Source: Diadema setosum
Lineage: Eukaryota > Echinodermata > Echinoidea > Diadematoida > Diadematidae
DNA: 64,000 nt
Direction of reading: 5' to 3'
Assembly (NCBI GenBank): GCA_033980235.1
Contig: CM067072.1
Span: 25,450,192-25,514,191 of the forward strand
Part shown: piece after piece, positions 45,516 through 57,600 of the stretch
Position numbering within the stretch: position 1 is the stretch's first letter
Layout: each line of letters starts with the position of its first letter
Made by a program: the position numbers and the translations under genes
Notes under the pieces: model-generated
Databases searched by the model: none
Seen by the model: the letters and a program-made list of their open reading frames with translations, nothing else
Told to the model about the DNA's origin: nothing

Positions 45516-46005
45516 TACAACATGAAAGGGATATGGAGATGACCGCAATTGAATACTTCTTCATTTGTTTTTTGTTTTTGTTTTTTTTTTTTTGCTCTTT
45601 TTTTTTTGGGGGGGGGGGGCAATAGCCGATGCATCTCCTAACTTTCAATTCCATGTTTAGGAGCGAAACACAAACTGTTTTCTCTTCTTCCTCTTCTTCT
45701 TCTTTTGATAATTTATGGTTTATCAATTCCCGTATATTGTAAAGGGTCCAGAATATCAATTATTAATAGGATATGATTAGAGGATCCCTCCTAGTTCGAT
45801 TATATACATGATGAATATATGTTGTGGCTCAATGTCAATTAAAGAGAAATCATGGAGTAATAATTGTTATAGCCATCAAAGATGAATTAAAGTAATTAAA
45901 GTAATCAATTAAAGCAATTATTCAGATTTGTGTCGTCGTGTACTCTTTCGTTCATTGTAGGTCCATGGTCTGAAGTGTCAGTGTCATGGTCATTGTTACA
46001 AGTCA
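44877..46005 (-). repeat. Rearranged copy of the terminal array unit
   Basis: 44877-45330 matches 56941-57370 (exon-D region), 45340-45660 matches 55162-55460, then short pieces of exon-B region (45675-45740), exon-D region again (45750-45925) and exon-B region (45935-45995) are joined. The exon-D frame here is shifted relative to the 57 kb copy. Confidence 0.7.
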
Positions 46006-46255
46006 TTTTCTCCCCTGATTTTCCTATTGCTATTGTTATGCCCTACTCAAGAATCTGGGCTGCTAGGGAGAGACAAAAGGGAGTTATGAACACCTGGACA
46101 GAACATTCCTGTGTATAGAAATCTGGCCTAGCAACAATACATTGCTGAAATCATACAGTGTCTGGCTGCCAGTGAGGAGCAGCACTGTGCTGGGGAAACT
46201 ACAGGTGTTTGCACAGAACACTGCTAGTTGATTTAATACATAGGGGCAATACAAC

Positions 46256-47275
46256 CCCAGGTCGAAATTCCCATAGAAACCAGTAGAGTTAAAACCAGTA
46301 GAATTCTACTGGTTTGTACGGGTTCAGTGGAGACCGATTTTCTACTGGTTTCAATATGGAAAGTGAAATAAAACCAGTAGAAAACCAGTAGGAAATTTGT
46401 ACTGGAACCAGTAGCAGACCAGTAAGAATTCTTATTGGAACCAGTAGAAACCAGTAGAAATGCTTGATTTAAACCAGTAGAATCCAGTGAAGACCAATGA
46501 AAACTCTCAATGAAACCAGTAGAAATCTCAACAAAACCAGTAGAAAACCAGTAGAAACCAGCAGGATTTTTTTACTGGAACCAGTAGAAATCTCAACAAA
46601 ACCAGTAGAAATCTCAACAAAACCAGTAGAAATCTCAACAAAACCAGTAGAAATCTTAACAAAACCAGTAGAAAACCAGTAGAAACCAGCAGGATTTTTT
46701 TACTGGAACCAGTAGAAATCTCAACAAAACCAGTAGAAATCTTAACAAAACCAGTAGAAACCAGCAGGATTTCTTACTGGAACCAGTAGAAATCTCAACA
46801 AAACCAGTAGAAATCTTAACAAAACCAGTAGAAAACCAGTAGAAACCAGCAGGATTTCTTACTGGAACCAGTAGAAACCAGCAGGATTTCTTTCTGGAAC
46901 CAGTAGAAACCAGCTGAATTTCTTACTGGAACCAGTAGAAACCAGCATGATTTCCTACTGGAACCAGTAGAAACCAGCAGGATTTCCTACTGGAACCAGT
47001 ACAAACCAGCAGGATTTCTTACTGGAATCAGTAGAAACCAGCATGATTTCCTACTGGAACCAGTAGAAACCAGCAGGATTTCCTACTGGAACCAGTACAA
47101 ACCAGCAGGATTTCTTACTGGAACCAGTACAAACCAGCAGGATTTCTTACTGGAACCAGTAGAAACCAGTAGATGCCTTACTGAAACCAGAAGAAACCAA
47201 CAGAATACCAGTAGATGTTGTACTGGCCCCAGTAGAAACCAGAAGAAATTCCTACTGAACCAGTAACAGCATGTA
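46256..47275. repeat. TE-F left minisatellite arm (CCAGTAGAAA...)
   Basis: Nested periodicity: short ~10-16 bp words (AACCAGTAGAAATCTCAAC), and longer ~35 bp units ACCAGCAGGATTTCTTACTGG between 46850 and 47160. More homogeneous near 46900-47160, suggesting recent local expansion. Confidence 0.85.
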
Positions 47276-47279
47276 CCAA

Positions 47280-49440
47280 TGCATTTGGAAGAAGAACTTG
47301 CACTTCAAGTGACTCCCATTATAACGACATCTTCAGGACCGACAGTTTTCTTTCTGTTATATTAAAATGGTGTTACCACTCAACAATGCAAGAAAGAACA
47401 CTGTAAATGTAGTACAGTTGTAAATTCAGATAATAATTTAAGGACCTGATTTTTTACTTTTTTGATACATTGCAAAAAAGTTTTCATAGAACCATGTCCA
47501 TTATAATGGGTGTGCGCTAGTAGTACAAATTCTTCTTCAAATCAGCAAAAAAAACAAAAAACAAACAAACAAACAAAAAACCTATTTGTAATGGTGCCAC
47601 CAGACGATCAACTAATGTACAGTGCTAACCAATTTTCGACTGAATGAGACATACCTGAATGTTCAAAATTAAGAATGCATACATGTACACAACACATGCC
47701 ACACAAATTCACACTGCATTTGTATGCATACATTGATCAAAACATGAGACTTCTATCAAACACTGTAAGTCTGGAGTAAATACAGTCTTAAGTTGAGGAA
47801 ATTTTATTACAGGTCAACGGATGATAATCATATTACATGAGTACATTACATTTCAAAGTATTCATTATTCAGATTACTTTTTTTCACCATGTTGTTTTGC
47901 CAAGCCAAAGAATTTTTATTTTAGTTAACAAATTTGTTCAACTGATCATGTGACAGGATTTTTTTTTTGAAAGAGAAATAAGGCCTCGACAGGTATTTGT
48001 AAAAAAAGCCAAAAACATGTAAATTTGTATTACATCAAAAACACAAGGTTTACATTCCTGTCATTGAGCACTTTCCATATGCCCCATTTGTTTGTTAAAG
48101 CGATAACATAAAGATGATTACCCTAATCATAGAAAATGTTCATCTGAAAGGATGCAAAACTCATACGTACACAAACAAATTTAATAATAAAGATATTAAA
48201 CTGATGGCATGACAAACAAAACTTCACTTGACAAAACAAAATACAGCATTGGTGGTTGGCAAAGAATAGATATTCATAATTATGTATGTAAAATAAACCA
48301 TGCTGTCTTGCTGGCATCATCCAGGTACATACATCTACTGTACATACACAGATAACACTAACAGCATCGATTATAGATAGTGTTAAAAAAAGCGGCACCA
48401 AAATGGGATTGGATATTGTAGGTAAGAGGCAATGAGTAAAAGAAAAAAAGAAGAGGAAAATAAACAAATAAACAAATTCATAGACACATCTGAATGTAAG
48501 TTTACAGAATAGATTTCAATTACCAAAATGCTCACGCATGCTTGGCAGCTCATTTTATGTTAGTTAATAGCCTTTCAAAAACATAAGAGAACCTCATTAT
48601 GTCAGGGACCTAAATACCACGATTCACCTGTAATTACCTTGTTTGAGTGTATATCACCTTTCTTACTATATTGTAAATATACACAGCCCTGTCCCTTTGC
48701 TGCACACAGCATTTGGTTGGGCTAGTTTCTTTCTATAATAGGTCCTTGTTCTGTCAGCTGGAAAGTGGTATGCACAATCTGTGAGGTTTAATGTCTAATA
48801 GTAGTCATAGATTTTTCACAATAAGTCAAGAGTCTTCACCTGGGACCTGATAAAATCATCTATTATCATTTGCAAACTGGTAGGTTACACTAATTTAATT
48901 TAAAAAAAAAGAAAGAAAATGCATCAAACTGAACATTACCCATTTGACCATTTAAAATAAAAAAGAAAAAATACAGTGTACACCGTTGCATGATTTAATT
49001 ACACAACTTTGAGCACAAACAACACAGCATGGACGCGGAAGGTTTTGCACTTCAGGCTCAAACCCATAAGTCTTTTTATCCGATAGCAAGTACAGCTATA
49101 CTGTGTTATTGCCCAAGTTAGTCCTCACCTAATCCTTTGCCATCAGTACAGCGCAGGAATCTTCCCCTCCTCTACCAGCACAGCAACTCTCTTGTGCAAA
49201 ATCAAAATACTGTACATGAACTAAGTATATGCTGACTTTCTTGCAGTTTATACTTGCACCCATCATGAATGTAAAGATGCACTGTAGCACAGAAGATCAC
49301 CCAAGCCCAGTCATCTGGTTTTGACATGTACATGTATGTACTAAACTTGTACATTGTACATTACGGTACTGTACAAGCATTTCCTCATTTACGCTGTCAC
49401 CAGTGATGGAATAACACAGGACATAGTGACACTCCTTTTC
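47280..49440. other. TE-F interior, no gene seen
   Basis: AT-rich, with short unsupported frames on both strands. Confidence 0.4.
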
Positions 49441-49558
49441 CTCCAGTCAATCTTTAAAGTACATTGTCGCTAACAAATCTCTGCACTGATGATGATGAGT
49501 CTGGCTGAATATGATGGTTCTCTCAGTTTTACATTTCTTTCGCTCACATATTCTTTCA

Positions 49559-49822
49559 CTAATGTGAAAATATCTTGAAATTTTCCTGAAGTGACAAGCT
49601 GCCAACATACACTTTTTGTAACAGCAAATATTTGGCCAGGCCTCCCTGGTTGGGCACATCTGGTGCTTGTATGACGATTTCAAAATGCTGAAGGCCCAAA
49701 CTCTCAGTGAGGTCATCATTCTCTGAAGGCAAGGGAAGATGTAGGGCCCACTCGTGGCAGTCAAAATACCAGGTACGTGGCATAACGGAGCTCCGCAAGT
49801 CGACCTTAGCTGGCTTCTTCTA
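49559..49822 (-). CDS. Unidentified coding segment inside TE-F
   Basis: Minus-strand frame with protein-like composition: KKPAKVDLRSSVMPRTWYFD, CHEWALHLPLPSENDDLTES, LQHFEIVIQAPDVPNQGGLA, then KYLLLQKVYVGSLSLQENF, stop at 49559. Just upstream in the same phase is GDDED followed by TAG. The acceptor TTTTATCTTTAAG lies near 49842. Another phase over the same DNA is also open (49447-49830) but reads poorly. I cannot name a family. If the upstream block at 51.2-51.4 kb is a promoter, this would be a downstream exon of TE-F's own gene. Confidence 0.35.
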
Positions 49823-51179
49823 GTCTTCATCGTCTCCTAATACTTAAAGATAAAACAAACAGAAAGAGAACTTCGAGTAATCAATCAATTTTCAATGTTT
49901 GATGTTAAAGTGATATATTGTCCTACGTAAATCTTGCCAAATTGAGAACATTTGTTTAAAAAATCAGCACATTTTTCTTCTTCACTAGAGATCAACATTC
50001 AACAATCGTATCATTATGGTCAACTAGTGTTTCAGTTTGAACTCTTTATACATATGTACAACATACATTGTATGTTATGTTTGCACGCCTGACTCTGTCA
50101 AGGGCATGTTATAGTTAACTTCACATATTCTGCTCAATGCACAAACCCGCCCCCACCGATCGATAAATCACTAGCACAGGGTAGACAGTGTTTCTGGCAA
50201 TTCCATTTCTCTCACTTACAATGTACCGGGTAACCGGTATAGCCTGTATTTTACTTGGTGATTGACTAGCAAGCGGTGTTCCCTACGAACTGTTGTCATA
50301 TACTGGCTTTTTGTACGCTTAAATGGTCACAGATTTGTCATACAATTTACACACACACATGAAAGCAAAGCTTGGTATTTTTTTTCTACAACTTTGCTCA
50401 CTGCATGTACAAAATACGATTCAACATAAATCTACAAGTTAAATACATGTATGAGAAAAACTGAATGTACATGTATTCTCAAATCATCACTATTTTGTTG
50501 GTGTCTAATGTGGCAAACAGAATGTTTCCATCATGGCACACAAACTGATATTGAGTGATAAAGAGCAAACTTAAATCCAACTTTGTAGTTAGCGTTAATA
50601 ATACTTTAAATTAAATCTAGGCTAACAAGAGGTCTAAGGCAAAACACTAACTTGCCAACACTGGTGCTCGGTTTGTCTCAGTCGGGTTCCTCATACACTT
50701 GCACTGCAGACGAGTACAGCATGGCTATGCATATCAGTGAACCTACTGCGTACTGGTGGCTGTAGTGTAGCTGTTGCAGTGTCTCACACACAGTCCATTA
50801 TCGGGCATTGTCAGTCTCCGACACTGGTACCACCACCACAACGCCGACGGTAGTACCAGATACAGTGGATTGTTTCGTCAATTTTCACGATGTCACTATA
50901 GTTCGCACATTTCAAATTGTTTGAACATACATGTAGTATGGTGTACGACATTTCTGAAACATACCGTAGGGCGTAGTACACCGAAAAAAACGTAGCGTTC
51001 AAACGTACGGCTTCGATTCCGATCGTCATCTAGTATGATCAGCTATGGTTGAATACGGCCTGGAAGCAAACTCGACATCAAAGTCACTCTCAAATGAAAT
51101 AAAACATCAATGTTTACCGCTAACTAAACCTTAGATTCCTGAGCTCATTGAAGATTCTCATTCCGAAACACAAATGCAA

Positions 51180-51430
51180 TCGTAAGTGGAGTTTTCTCGG
51201 TATAATTGGCTGCTGGATGACAGAGTTGAACAGATTGCGATGGGTGCGTTGATGTTTGTACGACAGCGCAGTACGAGGTACAGCTCAAATATGAATGCGG
51301 TGGCGGCCAGCCAGCCAGCCAGCGCCAGCGCAGGGCTGGGGAGCGGACGGCGGATTGCGCTGCCCGCCAAAAGTAGCTCGTTTGCATAACGGCTAGCTAA
51401 GCTGCGCGGTAGCATATGACGTCATGTTGC
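51180..51430 (-). promoter_or_regulatory. GC-rich promoter-like block in TE-F with a CRE
   Basis: A sharp GC-rich island in AT-rich DNA (CAGCCAGCCAGC, GGGGAGCGGACGGCGGA). It includes a perfect cAMP-response element TGACGTCA at 51417-51424, an E2F-like TTTTGGCGGG on the minus strand near 51365-51374, and an octamer-like ATGCAAAC near 51381. The coding segment at 49.6 kb is on the minus strand downstream. Site matches are by eye. Confidence 0.4.
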
Positions 51431-51639
51431 CGTTTGAGTCCCAGGGATTCATTGATGAGCATAACGAGTTTAAAGACAATTAGGTTATAACAATTACATA
51501 AGTATAATTTTATTTCAAAATATATGACTCATATATTTATTTTTTTTTGCAATTGTTAATATCACCATGATAACAAAATTAACAAAATTTTCCGTAAAAG
51601 TTGTTCATTGTAACGACGTTCTGTTGTTTGACAACTTCC

Positions 51640-53354
51640 AGTAGAATCCACCGGTTTCTATTGGTTTCTGCAGGCACTCGGTTGGTTTCTACTGGTTTGA
51701 CTTATTTGTTTTTCCATGTATAGGAGATTGACTGGTTTGTACTGGTTACCACTGGTTTGACTTGATATTTTGACACCCCATTTTAAACCAGTAGAATCTA
51801 CTGATTTCTGTCGGTTTCTACTGGTATTACTTCACAATTTTACAACCCTCTTCAAACCAGTAGACTCTACAGGTACACGTTAGTTTCCGCTGGTTTGACT
51901 TGATATTTTTACATCCCATTTCAAGCCAGTGGAATCTACTGGTTTCTGTCGGTTTCTACTGGTATAACTCCACACTTCTACAACTCTCTTCAAACCAGTA
52001 GACTATCTACAGGTACCTGTTGGTTTCTACTGGTTTGACTTGTTTGTTTTACATGTATAGGAGATGACTGGTTTGTACTGGTTACCACTGGTTTGACATG
52101 ATATTTCGACACCCCATTTCAAGCCAGTGGAATCTACTGGTTTCTGTCAGTTTCTACTGGTATAACTTCACACTTCTACTAATCCTCTTCAAACCAGTAG
52201 ACTATCTACAGGTACCTGTTGGTTTCTACAGGCTTGACTTATTTGTTTTTCCATGTATAGGAGATTGACTGGTTTGTACTGGTTACCACTGGTTTGACTT
52301 GATATTTTGACGCCTCATTTCAAGCCAGTGGAATCTACTGGTTTCGCTGTCAGTTTGTACTGGTATAACTTCACACTTATACAACCCTCTTCAAACCAGT
52401 AGACTATACAGGTACCGATGGTTTCTACTGGTTTGACTTATTTGTTTTACATGTATAGGAGATTGACTGGTTTGTACTGGTTTCCGCTGGTTTGACTTGA
52501 TATTTTGAAACCCCATTTTAAAGCCAGTGGATTCTACTGGTTTCTGTCGGTTTCTACTGGTATAACTTCACACTTCTACAACCCTCTTCAAACCAGTAGA
52601 CTTCTACAGGTACCTGTTGGTTTCTACTGGTTTGACTTATTTGTTTCTACATGTATAGGAGATTGACTGGTTTGTACTGGTTACCACTGGTTTGACTTGA
52701 TATTTCGACACCCCCATTTTAAGCCAGTAGAATATTCTGGTTTCTATTGGTTTATGCTGGTATTACTTCATCACAATTGTGTGCAGCCATTACTACTGGT
52801 ACCTGTTGGTTTCTACTGGTTTGACTTAATTCTTGTGTATACATGCAGAAAAGTGACTGGTTTGTATTGGTTCATACTGGTTTTCCCTTCTTTAAAGCCA
52901 TCTTCAAACCAGTAGGCTGCACCTTGTACCTGTTGGTTTTTACTGGTTGACAAGTAACGTCTTAACATGTATTAAAAAAATGCTGGTTTGTATTGGTTTC
53001 TACTGGTCTGACTTGTCATTTTTCAACCCAGTTTTGAAACCAGTCGACTCTTCTGGTTTGTACTGTTCTCTACAGGTTTCCCTCTCCACTTGAAACCATT
53101 AAACAGTACTGATTTCTTCTGGATTCTACTGGTCTAACTTTAAATTTAACACTCCATTTGAAAACCAGTAGACTCTACTGGTTTTTATTGGTTTGTTCTG
53201 GTCTTTTGACCAGTTGAATCTAATGGTCTCTATGGGAATCCTACTGGAACCCTCTGGAAATTCCCATAGAAACCACTCAAATCCGGAAACCATTAAAAAC
53301 CAGTAGAAGGTCTCTACTGGTTTCTACTGGTTTCTATGGGAATTTCGACCTGGG
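51640..53354. repeat. TE-F right minisatellite arm, reverse orientation
   Basis: ACTGGTTTCTACTGGTTTGA words, with a higher-order period of about 170-185 bp: the ordered words TACATGTATAGGAGATTGAC, TACTGGTTACCACTGGTTTG, CAAACCAGTAGACT and GGTACCTGTTGG recur from 51700 to 52790. Homogeneity falls toward 53.2 kb. Confidence 0.85.
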
Positions 53355-53359
53355 ACCAC

Positions 53360-54680
53360 ATGTCATACTGGCTTCATAGAAGCAACCTCAGTGGCTATGC
53401 AGCAGTTGCAGGGGCAGCAGTTAGACTGCAGGGTCTGCTGGAAAAGGCTTGAGCAGACAATATGAGGTCGGATACCGGCAGTTTTTAGTCACCAGTCAAA
53501 CTGTAAGTTACTAGTTTTATTACGATATCCCCTTTTTCAAAATATCACAGTTATTATTTGAAGCTGTATTCTACTAAAGAAGAGTGGTTTTGGTAAACCG
53601 ACCATGTGTTATGTGCACAGCTTTTTGTAGTCTCTAACGCAAGCTAGTTGAAAGCAGGTTGAATTATATACAGTCTGTGATAATGTGTAATGTAGAGATA
53701 TTATTATTCCCCCCCCCCCCCCCGTTCCCCCCCCCCCCCCCCCCCCCCCCCCCGTTTGATGATAAGACCGTTGCATGTGTAAGAGGATAATAGATTATAC
53801 ACAGTGGTTACTGGCGTAATGATTACTTTCAAGCAGAGTGCTGAAGTGCTTTTATGTTGATATTTGGCGGAAGGGAGCATTATTAACCCATAAACTGCTG
53901 GAAATGTGTGTAGATGTCATGGAATGCTATGGGTAAATAATGAACTTTCAATCCTTTTGACACTATGTATTTCCAAAAATTCGAGAAAATCAGAGAAGGA
54001 TGTTATAGAGACAAACTATATATCAAAGTAAAGAGTGAAGAATGAACTTTCTTTTTATGTCAGTTTGAAAAATAACGGTCATATTTTTGAATTTGAAATA
54101 TATGACAAAAGGGGGCGCTATTCGAAAAACAACCTATTGCTTGATGCATGATTTTGTTTATAACTTTGACATATGCGCACGATTCGTTTTCTACAAATTT
54201 GTACTCCCTGATTGAAGCATGTTTCATGAATAAATTCTGAAAATTTCACTCTCAAAGCATTATTAGTTTTTCTGTATCGTGTGTTTGTTTCCAGCAAAGT
54301 TGTGAATTGTTTGTGTTTGAGATGATAAAGGAAAAAGCAATGTAACATTGTTCTCATCATGTACAAACAAAAAAAATCATTCTTACACACACATGGACAG
54401 CAACAAAAACACACCCCTCTCACCAGTCACATACACTTTTTTTTTTGTTTCTCAATGATATTTTATTGATGTCATTCAAATCAATCATAAATCAACCCAT
54501 TCTGGGTGTAACATGAACATAAAAAAACGGTACAAATGCCATTCAAAAGACAAATCCATTACCAACTTATACTGCCAATCATCTCCCTTCAAACATAATC
54601 GATTATAAATCAATCCTACTGACCATTTCTTCACGAGAAAGTTTTGACATGTAAAAAAAAAAAAAAAGAAAAGTATATAT

Positions 54681-54723
<43 letters not shown>

Positions 54724-55155
54724 CTTTGACTATGGTATACTTATACTGCCAATCATCTCTCTTCAACATAACAACTCGATTATAAATCGAGTATGTAAGG
54801 GTATATAAAAAGCAACAAAACTACGTAAATACAAAACTAAAATGAAATCATTTCATTGAAATTCAAATCCCCATCCCCACCAACCCCGATGCACTCAAAC
54901 CTATCCCACACCCCCACCACAACCCCAAACACATACATCCACAACTACCACACACATACACCCCAAACACCAACACACATATACACCAACACCAAAAACG
55001 CACATACACACATACACCCCACACACAAAACACACCCAAAGTGATACCACCTTCCTTCCTAATGAAAACGACTTCCAAAATGTTGATTGATACATACAAC
55101 ATACAAGCGTGTAATGGCCGTATGCAGAAAAGCATCGTCCGCCCGCACCCAAATA
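53360..55155. other. No gene seen; low-complexity DNA
   Basis: C run with one TT break at 53709-53752, TA repeat at 54674-54719, and a CA/CCACACA-rich tract at 54890-55040. No supported coding frame. It separates TE-F from the terminal array. Confidence 0.5.
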
Positions 55156-55529
55156 CCGCTCCAAAAAGAAATTCTCACTGTGGTATATTTGCAGGCCGGG
55201 GCATTTGAATTCACATTCAGAATGGAAGATGAAAGTTCACAAAAATATAAAAGTTCAACGATTGAGGACCCCACCCCCATCCCCAAAGATACAACATGAA
55301 AGGGATATGGAGATGACCGCAATTGAATACTTCTTCATTTGTTTTTTTTGTTTTGTTTTGTTTTTTGCTCTTATATTTTTTTTTGGGGGGGGGGCAACAG
55401 CCTATGCATCTCCTAACTTAACATCAATTTCATGATGCTTGGGAGCGAAACACAAACTGCCAACTGAATTCCGTAGGATCTTAAAATAATAAATGAATAG
55501 ATAACCACCATCATTTGTAATATGGGCCT

Positions 55530-56120
55530 ACCTCCGGTGAGTCATCAGGTAAGGTCGGTAGCCCTTGGGCGTCCTCGATGTCGACGGTGTGAAGGTCTTG
55601 CTCGTCATTTACTCTGGTTTGTTGTAGGTCCATGGTCTGAAGTGTCGGTGTCATGGTCATGGTTGTCGTTTGGTTGGGGAGGGGGAGGGTCGTCATGTTT
55701 TGGGTCTTAAAAGTCGTCGGGAGAAGAAGGCAGTCGTTGGGCATGTTCAAAGTCTGAGTCATAGTCATAGTCCTGAGTGTTGATATAGGTTTTGTCTGAG
55801 TCGGGTTGCTGTTGGGTATTGTCAGGTCGTTCTTCGTCGATGTAGGTTTCGTCCAAGTCAAAAAGTATTGGGGTCTGTCGTCCAAGGTGCTGTGAATTGG
55901 AATAAGAAGAAAGATTATGATTAGAACTCAAATGTATACTATTGATATTACCCCACGTTGTTATCTCTTCTTCCTCTTCTTCTTCTTTTGATCTAATAAT
56001 TTATGTTTTAGTATATTGTTGAAATGCTGAAAAAACAACAACTCGTAATTAGGCCAAAATTCGTTCCCACACGGTACACTCGTGTATTCTAAGAAATGAT
56101 GTGATACAAGCATGACAAGA
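55530..56120 (-). pseudogene. U1 exon-B region: acidic protein segment
   Basis: Minus strand from ~56120: LVSHHFLEYTSVPCGNEFWP, then HFNNILKHKLSKEE-type Glu-rich stretch, then (after an acceptor-like TTCCAATTCACAG) a DLDETYIDEERPDNTQQ block and a Tyr/Asp-rich run ending PSSPDDF. A TAA follows. The same phase continues HDDPPPPQPNDNHDHDTDTS, but a 2-base deletion in U1 shifts the last part before the GTAGGC donor at 55532. Other copies keep the final piece VNDDQDLHTVDIEDAQGLPT in phase. Family unknown; strongly acidic and probably disordered. Confidence 0.55.
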
Positions 56121-56264
56121 CATGATTATGCGTGCACGTGTTACCATGGCCACATCGATATCACAGTGTACTCTATGACGATTCTTGCCATATTGTGACT
56201 GCAATACAATTGTAACAAATACTGCAACACTCCTTTCAAACTTCTAAGTTAATATATCGTTCTT

Positions 56265-56322
56265 ACCTCAGCAAGTTCAGACACTGCAGGAAAATGGCCT
56301 GTGACCCCTCGGTAAGAACGAG
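56265..56322. repeat. Short exon-like palindrome with donors on both strands
   Basis: CGTTCTTACC at ~56269 and GGTAAGAACG at ~56311 are exact complements separated by ~33 nt. Each reads as a good 5' splice donor outward (GAG|GTAAGA on minus, TCG|GTAAGA on plus). Also present in U4 (~61061) and U5 (~63179), with the centre conserved. Confidence 0.5.
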
Positions 56323-56469
56323 TCAGAGTGCTATTATATTGGAAATGACTTGCAAAGGAGAGTTTTTTGATAGTGAATGTGAGTGATATAGAGCTATCAT
56401 AGTAGCAATAGCCTTTGCAATTAGGACACTCCTACAGATGCATTCTCTTGCCATCCATTCTAACGCCTC

Positions 56470-56915
56470 GTCACGCACACAGCAATCGTGCGATTTTGCT
56501 GCGTTACTAGCCTGGATATTGCTTGCCTACATTCCTCAAGCTTTTGTTTGAGTGCACTTATTTTGTTTTCCCTCGCTCTCTTTGACTTCAAATACTACAT
56601 CTTTGCATTCATCGCAGCTTTCTGACAAGAATCGCGTAATTCGGCAGCAGTCTCTTTCTGGGACTGCAACTGCTTCTTCAAATCCTTTAGCTGTTTTTGA
56701 AAACGTCGGCACTTTCTACGTTCGGAGGTATACCTTGATTTCACAACATTGAGTTCCCATCTTAATCTCTCAATTTCCTGAAGAGCTTCGTCTAATTTAA
56801 CAGATCTCCTCCCTCCTACTGTTTCCCATCTTCTCCTTTCTCTTATTTCCTCTCTCTCACCTTGCGATGTCCGGATTCCCCCCTCTCTTCTCTCCCTTCT
56901 ACTCGTTCCTCTCAT
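56470..56915 (-). pseudogene. U1 exon-A: coiled-coil segment with a created stop
   Basis: From MRGTSRRERREGGIRTSQGE through KLDEALQEIERLRWELNVVK and CRRFQKQLKDLKKQLQSQKE to KAAMNAKM, then TAG. In U2 and U3 the frame continues YLKSKRARENEISALKQKLE and CRQAISRL. A 3-base insertion (TAC duplicated on the plus strand at the AAATAC word) makes the stop in U1 and U5. Clear heptad leucines over ~90 residues. Role unknown; likely oligomerisation. Confidence 0.6.
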
Positions 56916-57118
56916 TCCATTTCTTCATTCATCTTCAGTTTACAGCGCTCCCTTGATTAGAATGACTGAGATGATTGCTGGATGACAAGTGGTATTACGT
57001 AACAGTAATTAAGGGTTAGTTATGAAAATCAATTATTGATAGGATATGATTAGAGGATCCCTCTTAGTTCGATTATACATGATGAATATGTTGTGACTCA
57101 ATGTCAATTAAACAGAAA

Positions 57119-57315
57119 TCATGGAATAATAGTTATAGCAATCAAAGATGAATTAAAGTAATCAAAGCAATTATCAGATTCGTGTCCATTCATTAAAAGA
57201 TTAAATACGCTTGCACCCGATGAAACTCCCCCGCTACATCCTCTAGGTATTCCATGTGAAACATCGTCATTGCTGTCTGCGTCCTCATAGTCCTGATCAA
57301 AGTGTTCTTGGTTTG
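57119..57315 (-). pseudogene. U1 exon-D region: acidic C-terminal-type segment
   Basis: Reads SNQEHFDQDYEDADSNDDVS, HGIPRG, GVSSGASVFNLLMNGHESDN and CFDYFNSSLIAI, stop at 57119. The U4 copy (61790-61970) keeps the same frame with NDNVSHGIPRGGSGGVSSGA. The U-copy at 45.06-45.30 kb is frameshifted. A pyrimidine tract precedes, with a possible acceptor at CCAAG. It could be the last exon of the unit gene. Confidence 0.45.
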
Positions 57316-57600
57316 ATTTGAAAAAAAAGAATGACAACTTACATTATTATTTCTCTGAAATTCATAGCACATTATCAAATACCAATGAATTCATCAAAGA
57401 CAAAGTAATTCTCACTGTCGTATATTTGCAGGCTGGGGCATTTGAATTCACATTCAAAATGGAAGATGAAAGTTCTCAAAAATATAAGAGTGCAACGATT
57501 GAGGACCCCACCCCCACCCCCCCCCCCCAAAAAAAAAGAAAAAAAAAAATATATATATATATATACAACATGAAAGGGATATGGAGATGACCGCAATTGA

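Larger units (their letters stand above)
46256..53354. mobile_element. TE-F: 7.1 kb element with minisatellite arms
   Basis: The left end CCCAGGTCGAAATTCCCATA, continuing GAAACCAGTAG, is matched exactly in reverse complement at the right end (53324-53354), at least 31 bp. Each end runs into a long array of CCAGTAGAAA-type repeats, in opposite orientations. Flanks ACAAC and ACCAC are an imperfect 5 bp pair, so the target duplication is unproven. The unique interior (47280-51630) holds one protein-like segment and a GC-rich promoter-like block. Superfamily unassigned. Confidence 0.75.

Noticed and set aside
46497..46682. Plus-strand open frame with a repetitive Thr/Lys/Pro/Val product
   Set aside because: It is simply the minisatellite arm of TE-F read in an open phase; the opposite arm and other phases are closed.
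46251..53360. A clean 5 bp target duplication for TE-F
   Set aside because: The flanks ACAAC and ACCAC differ at one of five positions and the end has an extra C; suggestive but not claimed.
54863..55164. Gly/Cys/Val-rich minus-strand frames over the CA-rich tract
   Set aside because: Products of a low-complexity CCACACA/CACAAACA repeat, not a gene.
55162..55300. Plus-strand frame in the array spacer (GAFEFTFRMEDESSQKYKS) after an AG acceptor-like site
   Set aside because: Protein-like in several units, but the copy at 45.4 kb is frameshifted, it ends in a C-rich tract, and the rest of the unit codes on the minus strand. Kept only as a possibility.
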